A DNA stretch of 35,458 nt from an uncultured Clostridia bacterium (GTDB taxonomy: Bacteria > Bacillota > Clostridia > Christensenellales > Borkfalkiaceae). The position numbers were made by a program, and so were the translations under genes. The notes beneath the pieces were generated by a model. That model saw only the letters and a program-made list of their open reading frames with translations. It did no database searches and was not told the origin of the DNA. Shown here in pieces: positions 23,136 through 32,400 of this stretch (positions are counted from its first letter, which is position 1; each line of letters starts with the position of its first letter). The DNA lies in contig CANQWI010000006.1 of assembly GCA_947627515.1 (NCBI GenBank), positions 1 through 35,458 on the forward strand. The letters run 5' to 3'.

Positions 23136-26114
23136 TTACTCGTCGTCGGAGGCGGTGAAAAGGAAGCCGCTGACCGTGACGCTTGCATCGTGCTCGTTTG
23201 CGTCCCCGCCCATCGAGTCGACGAAGATGAGGATGTTCTTGACCGCGCCCTGCTCCATGCTCCCGTCATAGGTGACGGTGAGGGTGATCTCCTCGTTTGC
23301 CGCAAGGGTGACTTTCGTGCCGCCCCATTTCGTATCGGTGTAAAGCCCCGAGCCGCCGCCCGAAACGGTCGCATCCGTGTTCGTGCAGTCCGTGCCGCTG
23401 CCCGAGTCGTCGCCGTTGCTTGTATCTACCTTCACCGACCCCTGCACATCGACGCGGACGGTGACGGCGGTATCCTTGTTGTTCTTGATCTTGATCGTGA
23501 AGGTGTCCTTCCCCGCGGCAAGCTCGGCGCATGCGGCCGTCACGGGCTTGTAGGAGTCGCCGCGGCCCTTGTATTCGAGCGTCCACGATTTATCCTCCTC
23601 GCCTGCGGTCACGGTATAGCCGCTCTTCTCCTCGCTCGTAAAGGTGAGCGCGACGGGCTCGCCCGTGGGGGTCGAGGGCTCGGAGGGCGTGTAGCTGCCC
23701 GTGCCCGAGAAGGCCATCTCGGAGAGCGTCACATCGCCGCTGTGCGTTGCGATATCCTCGTTGACGCAGCTGTCGAAGTACATTTTGACATTCGTAGGCC
23801 CCATCGCGGTGTCATAGGTGACAGCGCAGACTGCCGTCGCGCCCGCATCGATCTCGAACTTGGAGCCGCCCCATTCAAGGTCTGTATAGACCTCATTTCC
23901 GTCCTGCGTCGCGCTTTGGTTGCAGGCGACAATGTTGTTTGCGCCATGCTTTGTCACGCTCTCGATGTCGATGCGGAAGGTGAGCTTCTCTGTGCCGTTG
24001 TTGGTCACTTTGACGGTGAAAACATTCTTATCGCGGGAGATCGCGGTCGCATCCATCCAAAGATTCTCATAATTTCCGCCTTTGAGCTGCGCATAGACGA
24101 CGCGGAGAGAGTTATTGGTCTCGTCGGAAATGACGACATAGTTGTCTACATTGCCCGTGACCGTGAGCTTGCCGCCGTTCACGGTGACGCCCTTGTTGTT
24201 CGCCTCGGGAAGCACGGGCGTTTCGCCGCCCTCCTCGCCGTTTGCAAATTTCAGCTCGGAGACGGTGACATCGCCGCTCTTTTCGTCGGTGTTGTCGTTG
24301 ATCGAGGAATCGATCATGAGCTGAAGCTCGTTGGCAACGCCCTCATAGCGCACGACAAGCTCTGCCGTTTTTCCTGCGGGAATATCAAAGTAGGAGCCGC
24401 CCCATTCGAGGTCCGTCCTGACCGCTGTACCGTCCATCGTTGCCGATTTGTTGACAGCGGAGTTCTTCGCTTCAGCCTCGAGCAGCGCGCTGTTGACAAG
24501 GTTGACGCGCACATTGACGGTCTCCTCGCCGTTGTTCTTCACGGTGAGGTGCACGGCGTTCTTGCCCTCTGCAGCGTCGGTGATGTCCATGCTGACGTTG
24601 TGCCATTGGGTCGTCACGCCCGAATAGGTGATCTGCGCAGATTTCTTGTCCTCAGCAGTCGTGACATGATATTCCTCGGCGTCCGTAAAGCCGAGCTCGA
24701 GCGCGTCGACCTTGCTCCAGTCGATGGCCGCCTGCGGCTTGGGAGCCTCAACGCCCTCGCCTGCGAATTTTAAGCCCGAAACGGTGAGATCGCCCGAATA
24801 GGTCTTGGTGTCGCCGTCGGTCGCGGAGTCGATCATGAGCTGAAGGGCCGCCGCCACGCCGACATATTTGACCTCACATTCTGCCGTCTTGCCCGCCTCG
24901 ATGGTAAAGAAGGAGCCGCCGTAGACGGTATCCGTCTTTGTCTTTTGCCCGTCCTGCGAGGCCGCGGCGTTGAGGCATTTATTATCGGCATCCTGCACGT
25001 TGATGCGGAGCGCGACCGCTGCCGTGCCGTTGTTCTTAACGGTAAGGCGGACAAAGCTGTGTTCCGCGGCTGCCTCGGTGATATCCGTCTGCACGTTCGC
25101 AAAGCTGCCACCCTTTAGATTCGTGTAGGTGATCTGTGCGGACTTCTTATCCGCAGCGGGGGTCACGGTGTAGTCATTCGTCGACGCAAAGCCCAGCTCC
25201 TGCGCCTCGAGCTTGCTCCAGTCGCCGTCATAGGCGTCGCCCTCTGCGGGGGCAAAGGGATCGCCCGTGGGGGGATTCACCCTCGCAGCAGACGTCTTGA
25301 CCCACCGGTAGTCTGCGGTCTTCTGATCGGGGCCGTTGAATCTGCCCATCCAGCCCTCGGCGGTACCCTCGCCCGTGCCGGGTGCGCCCGCCCAATAGTT
25401 CATGAGGATGCGTCCCGCCGTCTTGGGGAAGGCCTCTCCCGCCTTGACGTCCGACTTGTTCACGCGGTAGACGGGCTCGCCGTCCACAAACCATGTGATG
25501 TAGTCCTCCGCCCAGCGGAAGCCGTAGTTGTGGAAGCCCTTGCTCGCGTCAAAGCCGAGATCGTACATGTGCTCGTGCCCGCCGACGCCGTTTGCAAAGT
25601 AGTTGAACTGCACTTTCGTTGTGTCCTTGCCGAGGAACTCGATATCGATTTCGTCCCAAGGGTTCTGCGTGCCGTCGGGCCACACGTCATAGTTGCCCGT
25701 GCAGACAAAGAATGTGGACGCCGTGCCCACGGAAGTGGAGGGCTTCATACTGACTTCATAGTCGCCGTAGCCGTAGTAATACTGCGTCCGCGCCTCGCCG
25801 CCGAGATACTGGGTGCGGTCCTCAAGGGTGCCGTTGGGGTTCTCCGCAAGGCCGAGATGCAGCTGCCCGTCCGCATAGCTGAGCTGAGAGGCGTCCCACC
25901 ATGTATTGAAAACGCCCTCGTTCGTCCAGCCGTTGGACGCAAAGAGCACCTTTTCCCCGGGGTCACCCTGAGAAAAATCCGCAAGATATTCCCCCGTGAG
26001 AGCGGCGTCCGTGAGCCCCTTCTCCGTGCCGTTGCCGTTGCCGCCGCAGCCTGCGAGCGTGCTCAAGCCGAGAGCCGCCGTCAAGAGGACTGCAAACGCT
26101 GTTTTTGCCTTCAT
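23136..26114 (-). CDS. Secreted GH16 licheninase with four repeated C-terminal modules (lipoprotein)
   Basis: 992 residues. The lipobox is LAGC (Cys23). The catalytic domain (about 40-280) closely resembles Bacillus lichenase BglS: WDEIDIEFLGKDTTKVQFNY with nucleophile Glu155, Asp157 and acid/base Glu159, then NGVGGHE and GFDASKGFH. It should therefore cut beta-1,4 bonds next to beta-1,3 bonds in mixed-linkage glucans (EC 3.2.1.73). Four homologous beta-rich modules follow, about 299-455, 465-625, 641-804 and 819-992. Each has a KNNG-type turn, a TD(T/L)xxGGSxFxI or KWGGTKV strand and an end in SGDVTxSxxxF. They look like carbohydrate-binding modules but match no family I can name. AAGGAGG lies upstream. 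It is co-transcribed with the smaller lichenase 24 bases upstream. Confidence 0.94.
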   Translation of the reverse strand: MKAKTAFAVLLTAALGLSTLAGCGGNGNGTEKGLTDAALTGEYLADFSQGDPGEKVLFASNGWTNEGVFNTWWDASQLSYADGQLHLGLAENPNGTLEDRTQYLGGEARTQYYYGYGDYEVSMKPSTSVGTASTFFVCTGNYDVWPDGTQNPWDEIDIEFLGKDTTKVQFNYFANGVGGHEHMYDLGFDASKGFHNYGFRWAEDYITWFVDGEPVYRVNKSDVKAGEAFPKTAGRILMNYWAGAPGTGEGTAEGWMGRFNGPDQKTADYRWVKTSAARVNPPTGDPFAPAEGDAYDGDWSKLEAQELGFASTNDYTVTPAADKKSAQITYTNLKGGSFANVQTDITEAAAEHSFVRLTVKNNGTAAVALRINVQDADNKCLNAAASQDGQKTKTDTVYGGSFFTIEAGKTAECEVKYVGVAAALQLMIDSATDGDTKTYSGDLTVSGLKFAGEGVEAPKPQAAIDWSKVDALELGFTDAEEYHVTTAEDKKSAQITYSGVTTQWHNVSMDITDAAEGKNAVHLTVKNNGEETVNVRVNLVNSALLEAEAKNSAVNKSATMDGTAVRTDLEWGGSYFDIPAGKTAELVVRYEGVANELQLMIDSSINDNTDEKSGDVTVSELKFANGEEGGETPVLPEANNKGVTVNGGKLTVTGNVDNYVVISDETNNSLRVVYAQLKGGNYENLWMDATAISRDKNVFTVKVTNNGTEKLTFRIDIESVTKHGANNIVACNQSATQDGNEVYTDLEWGGSKFEIDAGATAVCAVTYDTAMGPTNVKMYFDSCVNEDIATHSGDVTLSEMAFSGTGSYTPSEPSTPTGEPVALTFTSEEKSGYTVTAGEEDKSWTLEYKGRGDSYKPVTAACAELAAGKDTFTIKIKNNKDTAVTVRVDVQGSVKVDTSNGDDSGSGTDCTNTDATVSGGGSGLYTDTKWGGTKVTLAANEEITLTVTYDGSMEQGAVKNILIFVDSMGGDANEHDASVTVSGFLFTASDDE

Positions 26115-26138
26115 ATCATTTTTCCTCCTTATTTTTCT

Positions 26139-26882
26139 CTATTGCTCTGCCGTATAGGGCGAATAGCCGATCCATTGATAGCTTGCGCAAACGGGGAGAA
26201 GTGTTGCATCGAACGCTCCGCTCCAGCTGTCGTTTCCCCTGCAGCTCCAGACGTTCATCATGATCTGCGTCGGGGAGGAGGGAATATCCCCCCTTGCCGT
26301 GTGCACCGCCCTTCCGTCCACATAAAAGGTGATGCTGTCCTGAAGCCACAAAAAGGCATATTCGTGAAAAGCCTCCGCGCCGTCAAAGCCGAGCGAATAC
26401 ACGAATTCGTGCCCGCCCTGCCCCTTTGTGTAATAGTTGAACTGGATCTCCTCTGTATTCTTGCCCAAAAACTCGATGTCGATCTCGTCCCAAGGATGTC
26501 CCGTATAGGTAAAGAAGGAGGAGATGACGCCGGGGCATTTTGCAGCCCGCATGGAGACGGAGTAGAAGCCGTAGGAATAGTATTGATTGGAGCGGTATTC
26601 TGCCCCGACGAGGCCGTTCTGCGTGTCCGTGAGAAGGAGCTGCATCGACCCGTCCGCGAATTGAATGTTTTCGGGCAGGAACACGCAGCTGAAGGGCTCG
26701 CCGTTGCGGCCCGTTCTCTTCGAAAAGAGCTGAGACTCTCCCTCTGAAAGCACTGCGAGCTTTTCCTCCTCAGCCGTGAGGCGCAAAGGCTCCGACCCGC
26801 TCCCCGTCCCGTCGGGCACGGCGCAGGCGCAGGGAATAAGAAGGAGCACAGCCGTGATGCATGTGAGTCGGCGCAGCTTCAT
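26139..26882 (-). CDS. Small secreted GH16 licheninase
   Basis: 247 residues: signal peptide plus a single GH16 domain. The catalytic motif HPWDEIDIEFLGK places Glu133, Asp135 and Glu137. GGHEFVYSLGFDG, FYVDGRAVH, PTQIMMNVW and a final YQWIGYSPY match the lichenase fold end to end. The signal ends at CACAVPDG; Cys18 or Cys20 could be lipidated, but neither has a canonical lipobox, so it may instead be released. GGAGG lies seven bases before the start at 26882. It is a paralogue of the larger enzyme downstream, with no extra modules. Confidence 0.93.
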   Translation of the reverse strand: MKLRRLTCITAVLLLIPCACAVPDGTGSGSEPLRLTAEEEKLAVLSEGESQLFSKRTGRNGEPFSCVFLPENIQFADGSMQLLLTDTQNGLVGAEYRSNQYYSYGFYSVSMRAAKCPGVISSFFTYTGHPWDEIDIEFLGKNTEEIQFNYYTKGQGGHEFVYSLGFDGAEAFHEYAFLWLQDSITFYVDGRAVHTARGDIPSSPTQIMMNVWSCRGNDSWSGAFDATLLPVCASYQWIGYSPYTAEQ

Positions 26883-26909
26883 TCAGGTGCCTCCCGCGGA
26901 CCTCCCGTC

Positions 26910-26938
26910 CGTATATTTCGTCAACATTTTAATGACAA
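26910..26938 (-). promoter_or_regulatory. Candidate promoter of the two lichenase genes
   Basis: On the minus strand TTGTCA (26933-26938), a 17-base spacer, TATACG (26910-26915). It overlaps the T-run of the terminator just upstream, so the lichenases can be expressed separately from the regulators. Confidence 0.55.
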
Positions 26939-26962
26939 AAAACGCCCCGGTCAAGGAGCGTT
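26937..26962 (-). terminator. Terminator of the LytTR/GHKL two-component operon
   Basis: On the minus strand AACGCTCC pairs with GGGGCGTT (one G-U) around a 6-base loop, followed by a T-run, 19 bases after the kinase stop codon at 26981. Confidence 0.85.
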
Positions 26963-26980
26963 TCTCAAATTGCAGTATTT

Positions 26981-28336
26981 TTACACCGATTGTCGGTTTC
27001 CGAAGATAATATTGAGGTGGAAGACGTCCCCCTTGACGTATGCGGAGAGCTCGCCGCCGTATTTCCGCGCGATGAGCCTTAAGGACCGCATGCCGAAGCC
27101 GTGATGCTCCCTGTCCCCCTTTGTCGTGACGGGCAGGCCGTCCGAAAATTCGAGCTCGCCGTCGAAGTAGTTCTCCTCCTGCACGAGGAGCATGCTGTCC
27201 TTCTGCTTGACAACAAGGTCTATGACCCTGCGCGAGGGCTCGGTGATTTTTTTGACGGCCTCGAGGGCGTTATCGATGAGATTGCCGAAGAGGCAATAAA
27301 GATCCCCCTCCTCGATGAAGTTCAGCTTCCCGCCGTCGATCATGCAGGAGATGTTGATGTTGTTCTGCTCGCAGTAGAGGCTCTTTTCGGTGAGAAGGAC
27401 GTTCAAAAGCGGGCTCCCCGTCTCGATGCGGGAGTCATAGATGGCGACGTCCCTTCGGATATCCTCAAGCACGGGCACCTCTGAGGCGAGCACGCCGAGG
27501 CGATAGCGGATGTCGTGGCATTTGACGTTGATGAGGTCGATGGTGTCCTTGGAGATGTGGTACTGCCGCTCGCTCTGACGGATGGCGTGCTTGAGATAAT
27601 CCACCTCGCGGCTGAGCTCCCGCTCCTCGAGCGTCTTATAGGAGAGCAGAAAGACGATACTGCAGCACACCGCCGAGAAGGCATTGCCCGCCTCCCTGAG
27701 GACAACGAGCTCGGAGGAGAGAAACCTGTTTTCCCTCTCGACGCTCAGATGCGCGAAGTAGACGTCCTCGAAGGAGCAGAGAATGACCGTGACGGCGAGC
27801 GCGGCAACGGTAAAGAGCAGCATGCGGCTGTCGAGCACACAGGCAGAGAGCCGCTTCCCCACGCGGCGCAGGAGGAGAAAATATTCCCCCGCGGCACAGG
27901 CGAGAAAGAAGGAGTAGTAGACGAGGCGGTAGAAGAGACTGAAATGCCTTCCCCATCCGTCAAAGAGACGGAAAGCCTCTCCCGCGGTCCAGAAGATGAG
28001 AAAGATCTTATAGGCGAGATTCTGCGCCGCATAGGCGAGCGTGCAGCAGAAGAGGACGGTGAAGAAGGGTGCCTCGAAGCACCATGCCGCAAGCAGCGTG
28101 AAGAGGGTGAACAAAACGAGATAGACGGCGATGCGGCCGAAGACATTTCCCCCGAATGCGGAATAAAACCATGCGACGGGCAGACCGACCCCGAAGAGGA
28201 CGACAAGGGAAAGCGGGAGGCGGTACCAAAAGCCCCTGCGCCGCCTGAGCCTTATGAGGATCATCCCCGAAAAGAGCAGGAGCTCCGCGAGAAATTCGAC
28301 GATGATCATCCCATAACTTTGGAGGACCTCAATCAT
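26981..28336 (-). CDS. GHKL sensor histidine kinase (AgrC/VirS-like)
   Basis: 451 residues. The start at 28336 has GGAGGGG upstream and overlaps the regulator gene by eight bases. About six hydrophobic segments lie in 1-235, then a coiled linker (about 233-262). His274 lies in INVKCHDIRYRL, the GHKL phospho-acceptor region; N box LFGNLIDNALEAV (349-361); G box HHGFGMRSLRLIARKYGG (411-428). This is the family that works with LytTR regulators, often sensing peptides or other extracellular cues. Because the two lichenases lie directly downstream, sensing of a glucan breakdown product or a peptide signal is plausible but not shown. Confidence 0.93.
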   Translation of the reverse strand: MIEVLQSYGMIIVEFLAELLLFSGMILIRLRRRRGFWYRLPLSLVVLFGVGLPVAWFYSAFGGNVFGRIAVYLVLFTLFTLLAAWCFEAPFFTVLFCCTLAYAAQNLAYKIFLIFWTAGEAFRLFDGWGRHFSLFYRLVYYSFFLACAAGEYFLLLRRVGKRLSACVLDSRMLLFTVAALAVTVILCSFEDVYFAHLSVERENRFLSSELVVLREAGNAFSAVCCSIVFLLSYKTLEERELSREVDYLKHAIRQSERQYHISKDTIDLINVKCHDIRYRLGVLASEVPVLEDIRRDVAIYDSRIETGSPLLNVLLTEKSLYCEQNNINISCMIDGGKLNFIEEGDLYCLFGNLIDNALEAVKKITEPSRRVIDLVVKQKDSMLLVQEENYFDGELEFSDGLPVTTKGDREHHGFGMRSLRLIARKYGGELSAYVKGDVFHLNIIFGNRQSV

Positions 28337-29048
28337 TTTTCCCCTCCGCGCCCGCATACCAGCCCGCAAGCTCCGAGAGAAAGCCGTTTCTCCGCGGACG
28401 GCTGATCATGAGTGTGTCGCTCCCCACCTGCACGGTGAGTCCCTTGACGCTGACGATAAATTTGGGATTGACGAGATAGCACTGATTGCAACGGAGGAAG
28501 CCGAACCGCTTGAGCTCGCTCTCCGCCTTATAGAGCACGCCCGTCATTTCCACGACGCCGTCCACGAGATGGTAATAGAGGCGGTGACGGACGGTCTCCA
28601 CATACATGAGCTTGTCCGTCGAGATGCGGCAGAGACCGTTTGCGGTGTTGACCGTGATTGCCTGCTCCTCGTTCATGACATACACGTCGAGTGCCTTGCG
28701 GAACTTCAGCGCAAAGTCGAAGTAGGAGACGGGCTTTAAAAGATAGGCGACGGCGTCCACCTCGTAGCCCTTCTGCGCATATTGCATGAGATTGGTGATA
28801 AAGACGATGGAGACCGTCTTGTCAACGGCCCTCAGCTCCACGGCGGCCGTCATACCGTCGCGGTGAGGCATTTGGATATCCATGAAAACGACGCTGTAGA
28901 TCGCCTGATAGCCATTCAAAAATTCCTCGGCGTCATGGAATCGGTCGATGTGAAATTCCTGCCCGTTGAGCCTCGCATACTGTGCAATGTGGCCTTGCAG
29001 GACGTCGGCTGCCCCGTCCTCGTCCTCAACGATCGCAATATTTCTCAT
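28329..29048 (-). CDS. LytTR-family response regulator (AgrA-like)
   Basis: 239 residues. The receiver domain has phospho-acceptor Asp57 (FMDIQMPHRDGM), Thr85 and Lys105 (YLLKP). The LytTR DNA-binding domain spans about 128-235 (TDKLMYVETVRHRLYYHL, FLRCNQCYLVNPKFI, SRPRRNGFL). The start at 29048 follows GAGGGGA by five bases and is about 12 bases from the predicted transcript start. It is the first gene of the operon with the GHKL kinase and probably regulates the adjacent glycosidase genes, itself, or both. Confidence 0.95.
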   Translation of the reverse strand: MRNIAIVEDEDGAADVLQGHIAQYARLNGQEFHIDRFHDAEEFLNGYQAIYSVVFMDIQMPHRDGMTAAVELRAVDKTVSIVFITNLMQYAQKGYEVDAVAYLLKPVSYFDFALKFRKALDVYVMNEEQAITVNTANGLCRISTDKLMYVETVRHRLYYHLVDGVVEMTGVLYKAESELKRFGFLRCNQCYLVNPKFIVSVKGLTVQVGSDTLMISRPRRNGFLSELAGWYAGAEGKND

Positions 29049-29066
29049 AAAAATCCCCTCATCCGT

Positions 29067-29095
29067 ATTGTAACAGATGGGAGGGGAAATGTCAA
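29067..29095 (-). promoter_or_regulatory. Promoter of the LytTR/GHKL operon
   Basis: On the minus strand a perfect TTGACA (29090-29095), 17-base spacer, TACAAT (29067-29072). TCCCCTC and GAGGGGA lie on either side of the -10 box as an inverted repeat and could form an operator. The AT-rich end of repeat copy C abuts the -35 box. Confidence 0.88.
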
Positions 29096-29284
29096 TTTAA
29101 TTAAAAATTTAAAATTAAAAATTAAAAATTGTGGTTGGGAGAATGGGAAAAAGGGCTTGTTGCCTACGGGCCATTCCAATGACGTCCTTCCTCTCGCCTG
29201 CCCCCTTTCTAAGGGGGTGGGGTAGGGGTGGGGGTTCATTCCCAATCGGTCATGGTGAGCCCCGTCGAACCATCACCTTATCCC
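29096..29284 (-). repeat. Dispersed intergenic repeat, copy C (inverted)
   Basis: The reverse complement reads GGTGATGGTTCGAC...CACCATGACCGATTGGG, then the C-rich block, CCCCCTTAGAAAGGGGG, the GGAATGGCCCGTAGGC core and the AT-rich tail. It matches copy A almost exactly and copy B closely. Together with copy B it brackets 23136-29048 in opposite orientation. Confidence 0.88.
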
Positions 29285-29329
29285 CGGCTCCCCTCAAGGG
29301 GGGAGCCAAGGGCAGGTCCCTCATCCCGC

Positions 29330-29432
29330 CCCGCGCGCATTCTTTTTGTGACTAAGCGCGGCACGAGCACCGCCCTTGGTGCGAAGTAGGCGCAGCGAGT
29401 GGATCTCATCAAAACCCATGGACTCAATCAAG
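29330..29432 (+). repeat. Dispersed repeat type 2, copy E
   Basis: Direct repeat of 22436-22547 with the same GCACC/GGTGC hairpin and flanking text. It lies between the regulator promoter region and the 3' end of the GH3 gene. No gene is seen in 29049-29466. Confidence 0.85.
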
Positions 29433-29466
29433 CGCGGACCATTCCAAATCATGCCCGCCGCAATTT

Positions 29467-32400
29467 TTAATTCTCCTCAGCCTGCTTCTCCTCGGGCTGC
29501 TCCGTCTCCGCGACGGAGGAAGACTTCTTGTTTCTGAGGATCGTGCGGATGAGGAAGAAAGCCATCACGGCGACCCCTGCGGCGAGGGCGACCTCGACAA
29601 GGACCACATACCACACCCATGTGAGATTGTACGTGGCACCGCGGTCAAAGTCGAGCTCCGCGCTCGGGTCATAGTCGGCCTCGGCGTTGAAGGTGTCGAC
29701 GAGCGTCCACAGGACGTCATGGGCGACGTTTTCGGAGAGCTTTGCCGCGATCGGGTTGTTTTTGAGGGGATCGAAGGCGGGTGCAGTGAGTCCGTTGGTG
29801 AGCCAGATGTCATTGCCCGCCCAGATGCCCCTGTACGGCGGCATGTAGGTCTCCTCCGAATTCATCCAGTCGGTGACGATGGTGCCCTCAAAGCCCCATT
29901 CCCCGCGGGCGATCCCCGTGACGAGTGCGTAATTGGCTCCCGTCCAGACTCTGCCGAGGCGGTTCATGGCCGTCATGAGCGCGTTGCCGCCGCCCCTCTT
30001 TATCATGAGCTCAAAGGGCTTGAGATAGGTCTCGCGGAGGGTCTGCTCGGTGAGGAAGGTAAAGAGTCCCTCGCGGTTGAACTCGCTGTCGTTGACGGCA
30101 AAGTGCTTGACGTAGGAGTACACGCCCATGTCCTTTGCGCCGTGCACCGTTCCCGCGCAGATGAGGCCCGAAAGCAGGCTGTCCTCGCTGTAGTATTCGC
30201 CGTTTCTGCCGCCGAAGGGATTGCGATGAAGATTTGCCCCGGGCGCATACCAGCCGCGCAGGCCCGCCATCGACCCGCGCTCCTTGCCCACACTGCGGCC
30301 GAAGGCGAGGGCGAGCTCTTCATCCCATGTCTGCGCAAGCATCGTGCCGCTCGGATACGCCATAAAGGAGCAGGACGTCCCGTTGCCGCCCGTCACGCGG
30401 GTGTTGAAGCCGAGCGGGCCGTCGAGGTCGACATACTGCACCTTGCCGATGCTCTCGATCGCGGCCGTCTTGAAGTACCCGTCCTTGATGAGGTTGAAAA
30501 GCTCCTCATCCGTGATGTTGGCGATGAGCGTATCCCAGATGTCGTCGCTGTAGCTCTCCGTTCCGAGGACGTCCTCGAATTTTAACCCGTTGGGCTCCCG
30601 CGTCCTTGAAGCGTTCGTGTCCCCCGTTCTTGCAAGCTGTTCGTCCGTCGGCGCGACCTGCTTTGCAACGCGCTCGGCCTCTGCCGTCCTGCGGCGGGGA
30701 GCGGTGATCTTCTGAGGATAGGTCGTCGCAAAATCTGCGCGGGAGAGATATTTTACGGGCGTCTCCTCGTGGGAGCCGTCAAGGTCGGACTCGTCGATCG
30801 TCTCTTCGTTGCCCTGCCCGTTCAGATCGGTGAAGCGGTTCTCGACCGCATTCCCCGTATCCGCATCGTTTTCGTAGCACACGGTCTCGGACATGGTATA
30901 GGCAAAATCCGTCTCGGGGCTCTTGAGCTCGTGCGAATTCTCCATCAGCATGACGTGGTATTCGCCCGCGTCGAGCTCGTAGCCCGTGTTGTTATTTTTG
31001 TTCATGTCGTAGCAGTCGTAGGAGGCCATATCCTGCACGCGAAGGGTGAGCGTGACGACCTCGCTCTCCTGCGGCTGAAGGACCCTTGTCTTTGCAAAGG
31101 CTCCGAGCACAACGGACGATTTTTCGATGCCGCCCTTGGTGTAGGGAGCCGAATAGTAAAGCTCGACGACGTCCGCACCGGGGTAGCCTCCCTCGGGCTC
31201 GAGGTTCTTGACCTCGACGGTAAAGACGAGAGTTTCATCTCCCTGAAGCTCGCCCGACATTTTGGATTCGCTCCCGACCCTGATGTCCTTCACCGTCCAC
31301 GAGAAATCGCTGACGTAAGAGAGGCCATAGCCGAACGGCCACTGCACGACGCCCTCATATCCGTCGCCGTAGTCGTTGTGCACATTGTCCCAATAGCCCT
31401 CGGCGTCTGCTGTTTCAAACCACTTATAGCCGACGTAGATGCCCTCGGAGTAGTCCACATAGGCACGGTAGCGGCTGTCCTCGCTCCTGCAATTTGCGTA
31501 GATCGTCCCCGCGCCCTTCTCATCCGCGCCCTTGCTGCCCTGATTGACGGCCGAGGGGGTGGTGCCGAGGATGTCGTAGGCGTAGGTGTCTACCGTTCTG
31601 CCCGCGGGGGAGACCTTGACGCGCTGCGTTCTTACGGTGCCGTCTTCGTTCTTTTCGTAAACAGCCATGCCCTCGCCGTCATAGGTGGGGTTGCCGTCGC
31701 CGTCGAGCACGGGGATGGGCTCCTCTCTGTAGCCGCGGAGGACGTTTACAAGCCCTCTCGTGCCCGTGAGGCCCGTGATGCCGACAAGGAGTGCCCCGTC
31801 GATCTTGTCATTGTCCAAAAATCCCGTCTCCATCGTGTTGGCGGTGTTGAGAATGACAATGACCTTCTCGCACATCTCCGTCGCGGCCGCAAGCATGTCC
31901 TCCTCCTCGGTGGAAAGCTCGAGATAGTGACGGGTGTCGTCTGTGATTTTCTCATTGCTGCCCGCCGTCTTCTGCTTGACCTGCCTGAGCTCGAGGTCCT
32001 TGCTCTCGCTGCCCGTCCGTCCGATCACGACAAGCCCGACCTTGGAAAAGGCCTGAATGCTGTCCTTGAGGTCGAGATACTGCTGTTTGGAGGGCTCACG
32101 GAGCACAAAGATCTCCTCGCTCCCGAAGGAGACGCCGCCGCGGTATTCAAGATAGTCCTGATCCCCGTAGGTCTTGCTGTGGGCGGTGTAGTACTCTTTA
32201 TAAAGGTTATAAAGGTCCTGATTGTAGCCGATGCCCGCCTCCTCGAGCGCGGGGAAAAGCTTGATCTTCTGCAGATCCGTGTTTGCATACCCCGACCCGA
32301 ACGCCATCGTCATCCAGTCGTAGGCCGCCCAGCCGAAGACATTTACCCTCTGAAGCTCCTCCCCGGAAAGGGGAAGCGCGGGCGTGCCCTCCTCATCCCT

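Noticed and set aside
29053-29089. TCCCCTC/GAGGGGA inverted repeat as an RNA hairpin hiding the LytTR ribosome binding site
   Set aside because: The upstream arm lies before the predicted transcript start, so it cannot pair in the message; at most it is a DNA operator.
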